The notes below the pieces were generated by a model that was not told the DNA's origin, made no database searches, and saw only the letters and a program-made list of their open reading frames with translations. From IMG/VR virus record IMGVR_UViG_3300046314_000558, positions 35,860-99,859 of that record: DNA of 64,000 bases; one strand, given 5' to 3'. Positions 43,747 through 53,945 of the stretch are shown piece by piece. The stretch comes from a virus. The stretch's first letter is position 1; each line of letters begins with the position of its first letter. The position numbers were made by a program, and so were the translations under genes.

Positions 43747-46700
43747 TTATTGAATAGTCTTAATAACTATTGTTCCTAGTGCACTAGCGGCACTGTAATT
43801 ATCGTGAATATCTACTGTTCGGCACGCTACTCGGTAAGTAACCCCTATAGTAGATAATCTTGTTCCTGTAAACTCAAGTAAGTCTAATTGAGCTATTCCT
43901 GTAGACCTAACTACTTTTATCTGATTAGTTGCATTTGGTTCAATTTCCCAGAAGTCTTCAGTTCCAGTATCCCGATAAACTCTATACTCGTATGTCTTAA
44001 ACAAAGCAGTATTATTTGGAATATCGGAAAGTGCGGACATAAATAACGTATGGTTATTTAAATCAATCTCTACAGTATCTACAGTCAAAAAGTTGGCAAA
44101 AGAACCAACTGTATGTGTATATTCCTGAGACCATTTACCAGTTCTGCCGTCTTTTAATTGATACCTTAGTTTAATTTTGTAAACCTGACCGGTTGTAACT
44201 CCGCCAATATATATAGAGCCAGTGTTATAATCAGTAGTAATTATACTGGCATTAATTAGTTCCGATGTATTTTGTAAGTAGTAGCTACATTGAACTTTAT
44301 CTATTAGCTTAGGTAGTAGTTGTGCATTTGCATAACTAATTCCAATACGCTGTTCATAGAGTCCTGTACTTAGCAATCTACTTGTAGAACTATCACTAGC
44401 AATATTAGTAACTAAAGGTACTTGACTATCTACTAAACCTGTTCTTAGTTGTTCAGGTGGTAGTGTTATTTGTGACTCAAATACTACGTTTTGTGTTAAA
44501 GTTAAGTAGTCTGTAAAAATATTGTAGGTATCGGTTATACCATAATCTACAAGGGTTATTAGTGCAGATTTATTGCTTGAAGGCTCAATGCTAAGCACAA
44601 TTAAGTCTTGTGACTCGCGCTTATACTCTCCAAACAAGAATAAGTCTCCGGGCATAACTTCAGACGTTGCAGTAGTTAGTTTAACAGTTGAAATATATCC
44701 AGACTCAACATCAGTTAAATCAACTGTACGCTCTATGCTGCTTCCAGTAGCTGATCTAAAACGTATTGTATAGTTATTAGATACATCAATCAATACTGGT
44801 TCGTCTAGCTCAAACTCAATACTACTGATTGTTGTTTTTACTCTACCACTGCCTGTTCCCCATAGAGGAACATCGTGCATTGCCTTCACCCTGTCGCCCC
44901 GGTTACAGACTAGGTATTCAATATCTGAATTTAGTCTATATACTTCTGGGCGCAACTTAGCTTGGGCAAAATGCCAACGAGCATGATCTATAGCTAGCGA
45001 CTTTTTAGTGACTCCTGGTAAACTTATATTTTCAAATAACTCTGAGTTATTAGCATTTTTACCAGCATTGTAAACTATCACTTCTGCTTCTTGATAGTTT
45101 TGGTCTTCGTCATAGTAAGATACCTTTAAGCCATCCGGTAGTTTTGGTAATATCTTGGTACCTTCAAAACCCCAACTATTGTGTGGAGTAAAATGCTGTA
45201 CAATATTTGGTTTTGGTTCATCAATAACCACAGACCATCTACCATCTACCATAGCAGGACTGGCTCTACCAGCAGCACATATATCACGCAATACTTCTAG
45301 AATACTACGGGCTGAAGCATGCACGCTGTTATATTGAAAACCTTTTGTAGTACAGTACTGACTCCAGTATTGGATCTGCTGTAAGTTAATCTTTGCAGAT
45401 ACGTCACTATCTTTTATACGCTGTGGGTTTGCAGGATGCTTTAATACATATAAAAATAAATCTGCTGGATTATTGGTTGCAGCTTCTTGCCACGAAGTAC
45501 CGTTCCAAGAAGGTGCCCACGTTTGTACAATAGCATTAACGCCCTCAATCTGACCGTTTAACTGGTCGTCAGCTTTAATTTTCAGTGCGGCTGCTGCAAT
45601 CTTGCAGTTTAGCGGGTCTCTGGCAGGCGATATGTTTCTTACAAAAGTTGTTTGTAGCAGTACCACTTGCGCATAGATTTGTGATTTAGCATTTCCTGCA
45701 CCATTGGCATTACTAGTCCACTCAGCATTATCCCCGCTTTTTCTACGCACCCTAACCTGTACTTCATTGGGTGAATTTAATGCATAGAATGTTTTGTTAA
45801 TGGTAAACGCATCCTTTTTAACGGTGCCGTCACCTATAATACCATCTTCCCAAACTGTCCAAGGACCAGAACCGTCTTTAATTTGAATTTCATACTTTAC
45901 GATAGCCGACTCTTCTTTTCCAGAATCGCGACCTTCTGACTGTATTCTTCTCAAACCTTGTGGGAAGTGCAGAGATACACTAAACTGATTGATTAATACA
46001 ACATTACCACTACTATCATAAGTAGTAGGTCCGCTGCTGGTAACAATCCAAGGCCCATACTGCTGCTCTGTTAGTACAGCATCGTACTGTCCGGGACAAG
46101 ATAGTGTAAGATTTTTAGCAACCTGCTCAATATCTTTGCCGTAAATAGCATTAAAGTCTATTATTTGCTGTGGTGTTGGGTCTGTTCGGCGGTCTAAAAT
46201 AACAATTGGTTGTGGTAGTGTGTACTCGCTTAGTGCGACGTCACCAATTTTTAAGGTTGCTGTGTCGATAACCAATGGACCATATCCCCATACTAAAAGC
46301 ATGGATAAATAGCTGTCTGTATCGTTTTCGTAGCTTAGGTTGTTTACAGCCCCAAGCGGCGGAGTCATTCGCACTTTACCAAGGACAACAGGAATAGCGC
46401 CATAAGGGTTAACCTGATTTGCTCCACCAGTAACCATTAGTTGACGTTCACTCGAACCCGGGGAGGCTGGGCCACTAGGTGGTCTAATAGGTGAAATTGC
46501 ATTTATTAGCAATGAACCTGCTAGTGTTAAACCAACTGTTACGGCTGCATTTAATGCTGCTAGTGATGTAGTAACAGTAGTGCCCATAATACCGGCAGCA
46601 GCTGTGGCACTTGTAAAACCGGTTAATTGTCCAGCTAATACTGGGGCATAAAATGCTACTGCTAGTGTTAGTAGTAATCTAAATGTATTGCCTTTTCCAG

Positions 46701-47322
46701 GTACTGCTCGATACTCTACTCGATCAGTGTCTTGTAATACGACACTTTGCCATACAACTTGCGGAACTACCTTACCGTTAACAAGTATAGTAATTTTACT
46801 TGCTAGTTCAGGAGCAATTTCGTACTCTTTAAGGATCCAGTTTGATAGCTCTAAAACAGTTGTTCCTGGCAAAATTGGTACTGTAAATCTTTCTGTACGC
46901 AATGGGTGTGGTACTGCGTTAAGTATAGCACTTTTATTTTCGCTGTACTTATAGTAACCTACTATACGGCGACTCCAGCCGTGGGAGCTTAGAGACTCAA
47001 TTGCACTATCCATACCATCTCTGGCATGTAAAAAGTGTGTGTTACTAACGGTAATTCCTATATGGGATTCGTGACCCATAACATTAAATAGTACTAAGCA
47101 GCCTTCTGTTGGTTCGTCTAGAGATTCCCAACCTTCTTTGTACTGTGCAATTAGGTCTGACATTCTATCAGTATCGTCTGCTTCATACTCGCCGGTAAAG
47201 CTTGGTAAGTCTATATTATACTCTTGCTTATATACAAGACGAGCTAAACCCCAGCAATCAATACCTTCTGTAGTTCTACCTTTATCAAGGAAAGGTATAC
47301 CTATGTATTTATTTGACCACAT
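43747..47322 (-). CDS. Tail tip protein: NlpC/P60 peptidase fused to J-like protein
   Basis: 1191 aa. The N-terminal 145 residues form an NlpC/P60 cysteine peptidase with C23 ('GIDCWGLARLVY'), H87 ('HESHIGI') and H98, the lambda K-type activity that opens peptidoglycan during entry. Residues about 155-220 resemble a lambda I-like ubiquitin fold ('ILVNGKVVPQ'), followed by two hydrophobic stretches (about 215-280) and the large J-like tail-tip body with 'NPYGAIPVVLGKVRM' and 'LDPL'-type segments. In lambda, K, I and J are separate genes; here they appear joined. Confidence 0.85.
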   Translation of the reverse strand: MWSNKYIGIPFLDKGRTTEGIDCWGLARLVYKQEYNIDLPSFTGEYEADDTDRMSDLIAQYKEGWESLDEPTEGCLVLFNVMGHESHIGITVSNTHFLHARDGMDSAIESLSSHGWSRRIVGYYKYSENKSAILNAVPHPLRTERFTVPILPGTTVLELSNWILKEYEIAPELASKITILVNGKVVPQVVWQSVVLQDTDRVEYRAVPGKGNTFRLLLTLAVAFYAPVLAGQLTGFTSATAAAGIMGTTVTTSLAALNAAVTVGLTLAGSLLINAISPIRPPSGPASPGSSERQLMVTGGANQVNPYGAIPVVLGKVRMTPPLGAVNNLSYENDTDSYLSMLLVWGYGPLVIDTATLKIGDVALSEYTLPQPIVILDRRTDPTPQQIIDFNAIYGKDIEQVAKNLTLSCPGQYDAVLTEQQYGPWIVTSSGPTTYDSSGNVVLINQFSVSLHFPQGLRRIQSEGRDSGKEESAIVKYEIQIKDGSGPWTVWEDGIIGDGTVKKDAFTINKTFYALNSPNEVQVRVRRKSGDNAEWTSNANGAGNAKSQIYAQVVLLQTTFVRNISPARDPLNCKIAAAALKIKADDQLNGQIEGVNAIVQTWAPSWNGTSWQEAATNNPADLFLYVLKHPANPQRIKDSDVSAKINLQQIQYWSQYCTTKGFQYNSVHASARSILEVLRDICAAGRASPAMVDGRWSVVIDEPKPNIVQHFTPHNSWGFEGTKILPKLPDGLKVSYYDEDQNYQEAEVIVYNAGKNANNSELFENISLPGVTKKSLAIDHARWHFAQAKLRPEVYRLNSDIEYLVCNRGDRVKAMHDVPLWGTGSGRVKTTISSIEFELDEPVLIDVSNNYTIRFRSATGSSIERTVDLTDVESGYISTVKLTTATSEVMPGDLFLFGEYKRESQDLIVLSIEPSSNKSALITLVDYGITDTYNIFTDYLTLTQNVVFESQITLPPEQLRTGLVDSQVPLVTNIASDSSTSRLLSTGLYEQRIGISYANAQLLPKLIDKVQCSYYLQNTSELINASIITTDYNTGSIYIGGVTTGQVYKIKLRYQLKDGRTGKWSQEYTHTVGSFANFLTVDTVEIDLNNHTLFMSALSDIPNNTALFKTYEYRVYRDTGTEDFWEIEPNATNQIKVVRSTGIAQLDLLEFTGTRLSTIGVTYRVACRTVDIHDNYSAASALGTIVIKTIQ

Positions 47323-47843
47323 TAAAATATTCCAGGAAAATATGCAGGAGAAAAACTATGCATAGGAAATGGTTCGCGCTCATAGTCTATCATAGATAAT
47401 TCTGCTACCACAGTTTGTGCGTTGTATGTAAAGCTACTAATGTAAAATCCACTAAAAGATACCTCTACACGATCTGGAGTTTTAGATAAAACTAATTCCA
47501 TCTTTATTTTTGCAGGACCAGTTATGGTTCGTATAATAGGCGTTATGTACCTAGTAACGTCATTTAGTGTAATAGAACACTTAGGGGCTTGAGCTTCTTC
47601 TTCTGTTGGAAGCGTAATTTCCATTGGCAAGAACATAAACTCTTGATTATTGCTTACAACCCCATATACTACCTCATCCGCAGTTTCACTAATACGTCCA
47701 GTAGAGTTATCTGCTAAACGTACTATTACTTCATCTGGATTGTCGGGATTGTAAACAGTAAGTAAAAATATTAAATCACTATCTGCATCAGGAGAAAATA
47801 TTGCCCGAATAGCGTCAGGCGACATTGTCGTTAAACGACTCAT
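47322..47843 (-). CDS. Minor tail protein (DUF1833 / lambda L-region type)
   Basis: The 173-aa product has the pattern 'LLTVYNPDNPDEVIVRLADN' and 'ITLPTEEEAQAPKCSITLND' seen in small minor tail proteins upstream of NlpC/P60 tip genes. Its last base overlaps the start of the tip gene, and its ATG overlaps the stop of the previous one. It probably helps assemble the tail tip. Unlike lambda L, no Cys-rich iron-sulfur tail is visible. Confidence 0.78.
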   Translation of the reverse strand: MSRLTTMSPDAIRAIFSPDADSDLIFLLTVYNPDNPDEVIVRLADNSTGRISETADEVVYGVVSNNQEFMFLPMEITLPTEEEAQAPKCSITLNDVTRYITPIIRTITGPAKIKMELVLSKTPDRVEVSFSGFYISSFTYNAQTVVAELSMIDYEREPFPMHSFSPAYFPGIF

Positions 47844-48205
47844 GGTAGTATCTCCAGTTGCATACTTACTGACCAGTAGTCTGGTGCAAGGTATGTAGTA
47901 TTATATAACACACCCTCTTGTTGAGTTAGTATTCGGGCTTCTACTATGAAACCAGTCCGTGGGTGTGGAAAACCAAACCTTGCAGTACCTTTTATAGTTT
48001 CAGTTGTAAAAGTCTCAAGTGTTTCCACTTGAGACCCTGTCATAATAAAACTTACTTGCATATTACTAGGCTTTTTACCACGGTAACGCTGCTTAGCTGG
48101 CCCGGAATCCATTGGTGTACGTAGCATTAGTACTCCACTTGATTCAGAGTAGCCTTTTTGAGGTGATTGTGGTAAAGTTTCTGGCCAAGAATAGTAGTAT
48201 GCCAT
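47840..48205 (-). CDS. Minor tail protein, lambda M-like
   Basis: A 121-aa beta-rich protein with 'VSFIMTGSQVETLETF' and 'GFPHPRTGFIVEARI', which fits the tail-tip M family. It lies between the tape measure gene and the L-like gene, exactly as in lambda. Confidence 0.75.
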   Translation of the reverse strand: MAYYYSWPETLPQSPQKGYSESSGVLMLRTPMDSGPAKQRYRGKKPSNMQVSFIMTGSQVETLETFTTETIKGTARFGFPHPRTGFIVEARILTQQEGVLYNTTYLAPDYWSVSMQLEILP

Positions 48206-48207
48206 TA

Positions 48208-51200
48208 TTATCTCCTAATTAATTGAGGCTGTAAACCAAAAGTGCCGCGAATAGCTTTTTGTGAAGCGCTACCATTTCTGGATATTTCGCTTGCTGTCAT
48301 ATCACCTATTACTACTTCAATCTTACGATTGCCTCGTGAATCGGTAGTTTCCTTGGTAGTGGCTTTTTCGCTTCCGTAATTATTAACAACTACATCAACA
48401 TTTCCTCCCCCACCACCTTCGGCGCGAACGCCCAAGGTTCCATTACCGTCACGCGTAAGTGGCATAATGGCTTCTGGGCCGGCTTCGCCCATTAGGCCTG
48501 TGCCTTTGGCAAACTTAAACATTGTTGGTGAGTCTACTATTGAGTTGGTAAACATGCCACCTTTGGCAAATGGTTCGATAGCATAATCAAAGGCATTACC
48601 TTTGGCATTAAAGAAGTTATCTAAATTAGCCCCAGGTATTGTTGGTGTTGACGCTCCACCACCAAATATACTAGTAACTGCGCTCATTAGTCCTGGTCTA
48701 AAAGCTGCGTACATAGCTGTTGCTTGTAGCTGCATTTCGTAACGAATTAGACCTTCAATCATACTACCTATTAGGTCGCCAAATGCCATTTTACCAGTTT
48801 TGGCAAAGTTAACCATTACATCACCCATTCCTTGAAAGGCTTTCTCAAATACTTCGCCATAAGCTAGTGCTCGTTGTGAATACTGTGAGTCTTCTAGAGA
48901 TAGATTTTTCTTGGCCTCTGTTACTTTACGAATACCTTCATATTCTACAACGTATCTTTCGGAAATAGCTGTCATTTCTGCAGTTATTTCTTCACGACGA
49001 GCATTTCCTTCACCACCTTTTGCAGTATTTAGATAGTCTTTACTTAATTTATTAATTGACTTTCTGTAATTAGCTTCTAAACTGGCTAATTTACCAGTCT
49101 CTTCCTGCTGTAGCTTAGTTAATTCAATACCAAGTTTTTTAGCTGCTAACTCATCTGGATTATAAGAGTTTCGCTTTTCTGCAAGTTGTAGTTCTAATTC
49201 TGCTACTTGCATGGAATCGCTTTGCAGTATTTTAATAGTTTCTAGTTTATTTATTTCTTCTTGTAGGGCCCTGTCTCTAGCATTAAATAAGTTATTACGT
49301 ACTTCTTGCTCTTCTTTTAGTGCGGTTGCTTTATCTTTATTTGTCTTGTTTTCAAAAGCACCCAGTACTTTAGTACTTTCCAAGATAGCATAGTTGTTTT
49401 GCAGTTCCTCGACGCCTTTTGTAACTCCGGCTGCTTTTAGTGCAAGAATTTGTAGATCAAATTGTTGTCTTTGTGCAGTAATTGAGTTAATTTCTTGGTC
49501 GTATTGAGCCTGAGCTTGTTGAGTCTCTAAAGATGCGCGTCTTGTGATCTGCTCATCTGTTAACTTACCGTTTTGCTGTTGTATTTGCTCTATTTGTTTT
49601 AGCTGACTATCAATTCCAATGTTTTGTAGTTTTAAGTTATCCTCTACTAAGCGATTATTTTCTTCAATAATCTTTGTTTCCATTTTTAGTATGTCTAACT
49701 TCTTACCAGTCTCAAGCTTACTGCGTTCGGCTTCAGTACCCATGAAAGCTTTTACACTTTCGCGCATTGTATTAATACGTGCAGCAGCTTCAGGAGAATC
49801 CTTGCCAAAAGTACTCATGGCATTGTTAAGATCGTCTAAGAAGTTTTTAGAGCTAGGTGCACCCTTTCCACCAGTAACATAACTTTGGAATTTTTGTGCA
49901 AGTGCAGCTTCGCTTTCAGCTGCTGCTATGTTAGGACCAGTACCTGCACGTCTGTCATTAGCATCCATATTGCCGAATGCTTCTCTTGCACTGGATAGAT
50001 TGAGTGCAGCTGTATTAGCTGTTGTAGCAGCAATCTGCATATGTTGGGCGCGCAACATACTTTCTTGCAACTTTAACATTGCCTCTTGATTTGCATACTC
50101 ACGCTGATTTAGCTGAGATTCTAGTCTGGCAATACCTGGAATACTACCCATCATGCCAAGAATACCTTTGGCTAAGTCAATTCTGGCCTTCTCAAAAGCT
50201 TCGTCTAGTGCACGAGACACTAACTGACTGCCTGTAATAAACGCATCCACAGCCAGTTCTTTGAACTTAGGGCTGTTCATTAACTCAGCAATTTTTGCAC
50301 GTTCTTCGGTGTCTTTTTTAGTTAATGCTGCAATTTGTGCTTGTTTGGCGTTGAGTTTATCAGTTGCTGCCTCTAGTGCATCTAACCCCATAGTATCGCC
50401 GCCCTGGGCAATTACCATTTCGCGATCAACACCACCATACATTTTATCAAGTTTTTGATATTCTAGCTCTAAAGCAATTACTTCTTGACGAGCAGTCTTT
50501 AATTGAATTGCAGTCTGTCCGTGCTTTTGATTTAAGCTGTCGATTTCTGGCTTTAAACGATTGATTTGCTGAACTAGTGCTGGATTAAAAACACCCAGTA
50601 CGGCGGTTTCTTCCAGCAACTTCTTCATGCTGGCAATACCAGCGACTGGATCGTCCAAAGCACCAACCATTTTAACAGAAGCTGCTGCCATATCATCACC
50701 AAGTTTTGTTAGTGGTGATTGGTCTAAAGCTGACTTTGTAAAATCAAGATACGTTATGTTTAGCTTCTTTAAACTCTCGTCAAACTCAACACTGCGACTA
50801 GCGACGTTGCTTTGAGCATTAGCTACTTTCTTTAGTTTTTCTTCAATAGCCTGAATCTTGTTAGCAGCTTCTGGACCACCTTTTTTAATTGCATCTAACC
50901 ACTGTATTTGGTTGTCACCGGCAGCACCTAATTCTGCAGTTACTGTTTTTAGTGCAGTTTCGCGAGCTATATCACTGTCAATAGCAGCAATTGTTTGTAC
51001 AATGTTTTTTACTGTTGCTTCGGCAAACTTACCAAGTTGTCCACGACCTATTAGTGAAGCTAGTTTATCAGTAAAGCGGTCCCAACCTGTTGTTGCTTTA
51101 TCAAGATCTTGAAACTTTTCACGTACAGCTGTTAGCCCGTCAACTAAACCTTGTAGTGCATTGGCTTGGGATAGTAGTCCCTGAGATTGAAATAATGCTT

Positions 51201-52995
51201 CTGGTTTTTGCTTACTTAAAAACGCCAAAGTGCGTTCATAAGTTTTAACCATTTCATTAGAGGTATCTACGGCATCAGAAAAAGCCTTAGCCTGTTCTGC
51301 ATTTTTTGTAAACCAACTGTCAATAAGCACTGCTATACCCGCAATAGCTCCAGCGAGCCCAATAACACCTTGCAGCGCACCAACAAATCCAGTAACAGCA
51401 GTCATTGCAATAGTTGCAGCACCTCTGACAGCTGTAAATCCTTTACGGATCGGACCCATATCAGATTCTTTTAGCGACTTTTTCATTTCACTAAAAGCTC
51501 CGGCTATACCAAGTGTACTTGTATCTGTTGATGATTGGCTTAAGATTTGCTTGCTTGCAGCAACATCTGCTGTGCGTTTTGCCATCATTTCGGCACGACC
51601 ACGAGCAGTCCATAAACTTTGCTGTTGATTTAGCTTGCGTGTTGTTTCCTCAACTACACGACCATAATCTTCTTCTGCTTTTTTACTTGCACTGATTGCT
51701 CTTGCTGCTTCATAGTATCTACCTGCAATGTCTAATTTACCCTGCTTTTCATAGCGAGCACCAACTTTGGTTAGGTAGTCTAGTTCTTCTTTGCTAACAT
51801 CTTGTGCAGCTTTTTGTAAGATTGCGTAACCTTTGGACTGCTTGCCAAAACTTGTACTACGTAATTCTTCGATTCTTTTTACAGCAGCATCAGCAGCAGC
51901 AACTTCTTTTTCTGCCGCGCTTTCTGCCATTTGCTTAACTTTAACAGCCTGTGACTCTTGTGCTTTCTTTGCTTCTGCGGCGCGATAGTCTGCGGCTTCT
52001 TTGGCTGCTTTAGCACTTGCCAATAAACCTTCACGATACTCAGTGATTGCTGGCAGCGCTTGTTTTACCAACATAGCTGATAGGTACGCTATACCGGCTG
52101 TTAGTGCTCCAGGACTTTGACTTAAACTATTTAGTACTGGCCCTAGGTACTTGTTAACAACTTCTAAGCCATTTTGTGCTAAGTCTTTTAAGCTAGCCAA
52201 TAGCTTGTCGTATGGGTTGGTTGGAATATTGATCGCATTAAACTTATCAGTACCTTCTTTTAGTACTGCGTTTGCAAAAGCTTGACGACGTTCAAAATCT
52301 GTTAGCGCACCTGCACTCTTACCAACACTACGAGCATACTCTTCTGTGGCTGGACCAATTTTAGTAAAAATACCTAGTTCGTCCAATAATTCTGGTTCTA
52401 GTTTAGTAATACCGCGAGTTAAACGGCTAACTGCATCAGCCATGTTTAAACCAAGGGCTTGTGAAGCATTTCTGGCCACACTCCCTAATTGCATTAACTG
52501 CTTAGAGCTCATACCAGCACTGGTTGCTTTGGCTGTAGCTTCCATTGCATCGCGCAGGCTCAAAGCTCCGCCACTAGCTGTGGCTAAGTTTTTTGCCAGT
52601 GTACCAAGACTTTGTCCGCTGGTTGCGCCTAGCTGATTTAGACCCTCTACCATGTTGGTAGTATTCATTGCTTCGCGTAAGGTATTAAATGCAGCACCAA
52701 CTGCAAATAAGTTAGCAGCAACTGTAGCATATAGTCGCACCAATCCACCTAAGCCTTGAGATTCTTTGGCAAAGTCACGAGCGCTTGCACCTGTACCGGC
52801 AGCACCTCTGGCTCTGCCGTAATCCTGACCACTGACCCCTTTATTACCTTCGGCCCTATAAGAACTCTTAGCCGCTTGGGTCATTTCTTTGTTCAATGTT
52901 TTTGCATCATCAATGCGCTTTTGCATTGAGTTGCTTTTATCACTGAACAACAGTTCATATTCTACTGTATTACCTGCCATATACTCTCCCGGCAA
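48208..52995 (-). CDS. Tape measure protein
   Basis: 1595 aa, mostly helical with coiled coils and Ala/Gln/Lys-rich stretches, a hydrophobic section at about residues 525-560 ('ALQGVIGLAGAIAGIAVLID') and the hallmark C-terminal 'GLMGEAGPEAIMPLTRDGNG' near residue 1510. By the usual 0.15 nm per residue it predicts a tail of about 240 nm, so a siphovirus. It has its own strong promoter. Confidence 0.95.
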   Translation of the reverse strand: MPGEYMAGNTVEYELLFSDKSNSMQKRIDDAKTLNKEMTQAAKSSYRAEGNKGVSGQDYGRARGAAGTGASARDFAKESQGLGGLVRLYATVAANLFAVGAAFNTLREAMNTTNMVEGLNQLGATSGQSLGTLAKNLATASGGALSLRDAMEATAKATSAGMSSKQLMQLGSVARNASQALGLNMADAVSRLTRGITKLEPELLDELGIFTKIGPATEEYARSVGKSAGALTDFERRQAFANAVLKEGTDKFNAINIPTNPYDKLLASLKDLAQNGLEVVNKYLGPVLNSLSQSPGALTAGIAYLSAMLVKQALPAITEYREGLLASAKAAKEAADYRAAEAKKAQESQAVKVKQMAESAAEKEVAAADAAVKRIEELRSTSFGKQSKGYAILQKAAQDVSKEELDYLTKVGARYEKQGKLDIAGRYYEAARAISASKKAEEDYGRVVEETTRKLNQQQSLWTARGRAEMMAKRTADVAASKQILSQSSTDTSTLGIAGAFSEMKKSLKESDMGPIRKGFTAVRGAATIAMTAVTGFVGALQGVIGLAGAIAGIAVLIDSWFTKNAEQAKAFSDAVDTSNEMVKTYERTLAFLSKQKPEALFQSQGLLSQANALQGLVDGLTAVREKFQDLDKATTGWDRFTDKLASLIGRGQLGKFAEATVKNIVQTIAAIDSDIARETALKTVTAELGAAGDNQIQWLDAIKKGGPEAANKIQAIEEKLKKVANAQSNVASRSVEFDESLKKLNITYLDFTKSALDQSPLTKLGDDMAAASVKMVGALDDPVAGIASMKKLLEETAVLGVFNPALVQQINRLKPEIDSLNQKHGQTAIQLKTARQEVIALELEYQKLDKMYGGVDREMVIAQGGDTMGLDALEAATDKLNAKQAQIAALTKKDTEERAKIAELMNSPKFKELAVDAFITGSQLVSRALDEAFEKARIDLAKGILGMMGSIPGIARLESQLNQREYANQEAMLKLQESMLRAQHMQIAATTANTAALNLSSAREAFGNMDANDRRAGTGPNIAAAESEAALAQKFQSYVTGGKGAPSSKNFLDDLNNAMSTFGKDSPEAAARINTMRESVKAFMGTEAERSKLETGKKLDILKMETKIIEENNRLVEDNLKLQNIGIDSQLKQIEQIQQQNGKLTDEQITRRASLETQQAQAQYDQEINSITAQRQQFDLQILALKAAGVTKGVEELQNNYAILESTKVLGAFENKTNKDKATALKEEQEVRNNLFNARDRALQEEINKLETIKILQSDSMQVAELELQLAEKRNSYNPDELAAKKLGIELTKLQQEETGKLASLEANYRKSINKLSKDYLNTAKGGEGNARREEITAEMTAISERYVVEYEGIRKVTEAKKNLSLEDSQYSQRALAYGEVFEKAFQGMGDVMVNFAKTGKMAFGDLIGSMIEGLIRYEMQLQATAMYAAFRPGLMSAVTSIFGGGASTPTIPGANLDNFFNAKGNAFDYAIEPFAKGGMFTNSIVDSPTMFKFAKGTGLMGEAGPEAIMPLTRDGNGTLGVRAEGGGGGNVDVVVNNYGSEKATTKETTDSRGNRKIEVVIGDMTASEISRNGSASQKAIRGTFGLQPQLIRR

Positions 52996-53025
52996 TTAAC
53001 TTAATTTCACTAACTCTTGGCTACC

Positions 53026-53054
53026 ATTATATCATTATAGGGCCATCGTGTCAA
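53026..53054 (-). promoter_or_regulatory. Consensus promoter for the tape measure gene
   Basis: On the - strand, TTGACA (53049-53054), 17-base spacer, TATAAT (53026-53031). A second TATAAT lies inside the spacer. It is 31 bases before the tape measure ATG and follows a terminator. Confidence 0.92.
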
Positions 53055-53074
53055 CCCAAAAATTTTTTAGTAAT

Positions 53075-53109
53075 AAAAAAACCCGCTAAAATTAATTGGC
53101 GGGTTTTTT
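53075..53109 (-). terminator. Terminator after the tail chaperone genes
   Basis: AAAAAACCCGC pairs with GCGGGTTTTTT on the - strand around a 12-base loop. The A/T arms mean it could work in both directions. It overlaps the last codons of the 53092 gene. Confidence 0.88.
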
Positions 53110-53403
53110 GGTTTGCTTGCGCATTTCGTCAATCCGTACTGAATCGACCATGACTATTAACTCATAATAAGTCCTGTGGTCCTCAAAAGGAATTCCATAA
53201 GCACTAAAAAGATCGAACACTGTATCTAGTTTTTTACCTAAATAAGATCCAGCTACAAACTCCCAGTCATCACGTAAAGACTTGTATATACTAAGTGCTT
53301 CTTGTACTTCTAAGGGGAATTCATGTAATTCAATTGGTATTTCTTCCGGTACAGGATCATTTCCCATTTGCTCGCACAAATCGAAATACTGTTCCTTGGC
53401 CAT
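53092..53403 (-). CDS. Tail assembly chaperone, T-like part of the G-T frameshift product
   Basis: This frame continues upstream of its ATG (53403) without a stop to the slippery site at 53469-53475, so it is most likely expressed as the C-terminal part of a -1 frameshift fusion with the 53454 gene, as with lambda gpGT. The sequence 'YFDLCEQMGNDPVPEEIPIE' and 'LIVMVDSVRIDEMRKQTKK' fit a small acidic to basic helical chaperone. A separate start at 53403 is possible but has no strong ribosome binding site. It ends at the tape measure terminator. Confidence 0.82.
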   Translation of the reverse strand: MAKEQYFDLCEQMGNDPVPEEIPIELHEFPLEVQEALSIYKSLRDDWEFVAGSYLGKKLDTVFDLFSAYGIPFEDHRTYYELIVMVDSVRIDEMRKQTKKPAN

Positions 53404-53453
53404 ACCAATTGCACTATTTTGCTGGTAGTTAATTAACTGTTGTCTTACAGTAA

Positions 53454-53867
53454 TTAACTGTTCGTCGTAAAATTTGCTAAATCGTTTACCTGTTCACTGA
53501 TAAAGTTGTCAAACTGTGAACTATTCTTCATAAGCATCAAAGCATTTTCTTTGCTATACGCTAAGCAATCTTCTTGATCGAAATGTGATACATCAACTGG
53601 TACTAGTAAGTTTACATAACTAAACTTTAAACCACTCCAGCCTTTGATTGCTGCGTCAACGTATAGTTCCAAAAATAAGTCTTCATTAAACTCATCTTGG
53701 ACCTGACGGTTCTTAAAGGTATTTTTAGTAGATTTTTTACGTAGATTGATTAAGGTCTCGCGACTCATAAAACCAAGTTTAATAGTAAAATCAGGCATGC
53801 CTGGATATTCTACTTCTACTGTTTTTGAAGGTACTAATAACGACTTAAGGCTAATTTCTTGTGCCAT
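53454..53867 (-). CDS. Tail assembly chaperone (lambda gpG-like)
   Basis: 137 aa, a beta-rich start ('VEVEYPGMPDFTIKLGFMS') and helical body with 'FLELYVDAAIKGWSGL', characteristic of siphophage chaperones that hold the tape measure during tail assembly. The slippery sequence lies four codons before its stop. Located between major tail protein and tape measure, as expected. Confidence 0.85.
   Translation of the reverse strand: MAQEISLKSLLVPSKTVEVEYPGMPDFTIKLGFMSRETLINLRKKSTKNTFKNRQVQDEFNEDLFLELYVDAAIKGWSGLKFSYVNLLVPVDVSHFDQEDCLAYSKENALMLMKNSSQFDNFISEQVNDLANFTTNS
53469..53475 (-). promoter_or_regulatory. Slippery heptamer AAATTTT for -1 programmed frameshift
   Basis: Read in the 53454 gene frame the bases are A AAT TTT, a canonical X XXY YYZ site. 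After slipping back one base, the next codon is TAC and the frame stays open through 'YDEQLITVRQQLINYQQ' into the 53092 gene. The frameshift would join the G- and T-like proteins, as in lambda (which uses GGGAAAG). Confidence 0.85.
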
Positions 53868-53896
53868 GTTATTCCTGTTGTATTTATATTGGATTT

Positions 53897-53928
53897 AAAA
53901 ATAGGTGCTGGAGATCAACCCAGCACCT
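53897..53928 (-). terminator. Terminator after the major tail protein gene
   Basis: AGGTGCTGG (53920-53928) pairs with CCAGCACCT (53903-53911), followed by ATTTTT on the - strand. A partial stop here would give more major tail protein than chaperones. Confidence 0.88.
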
Positions 53929-53945
53929 GCTGTTAACGTTACAGC

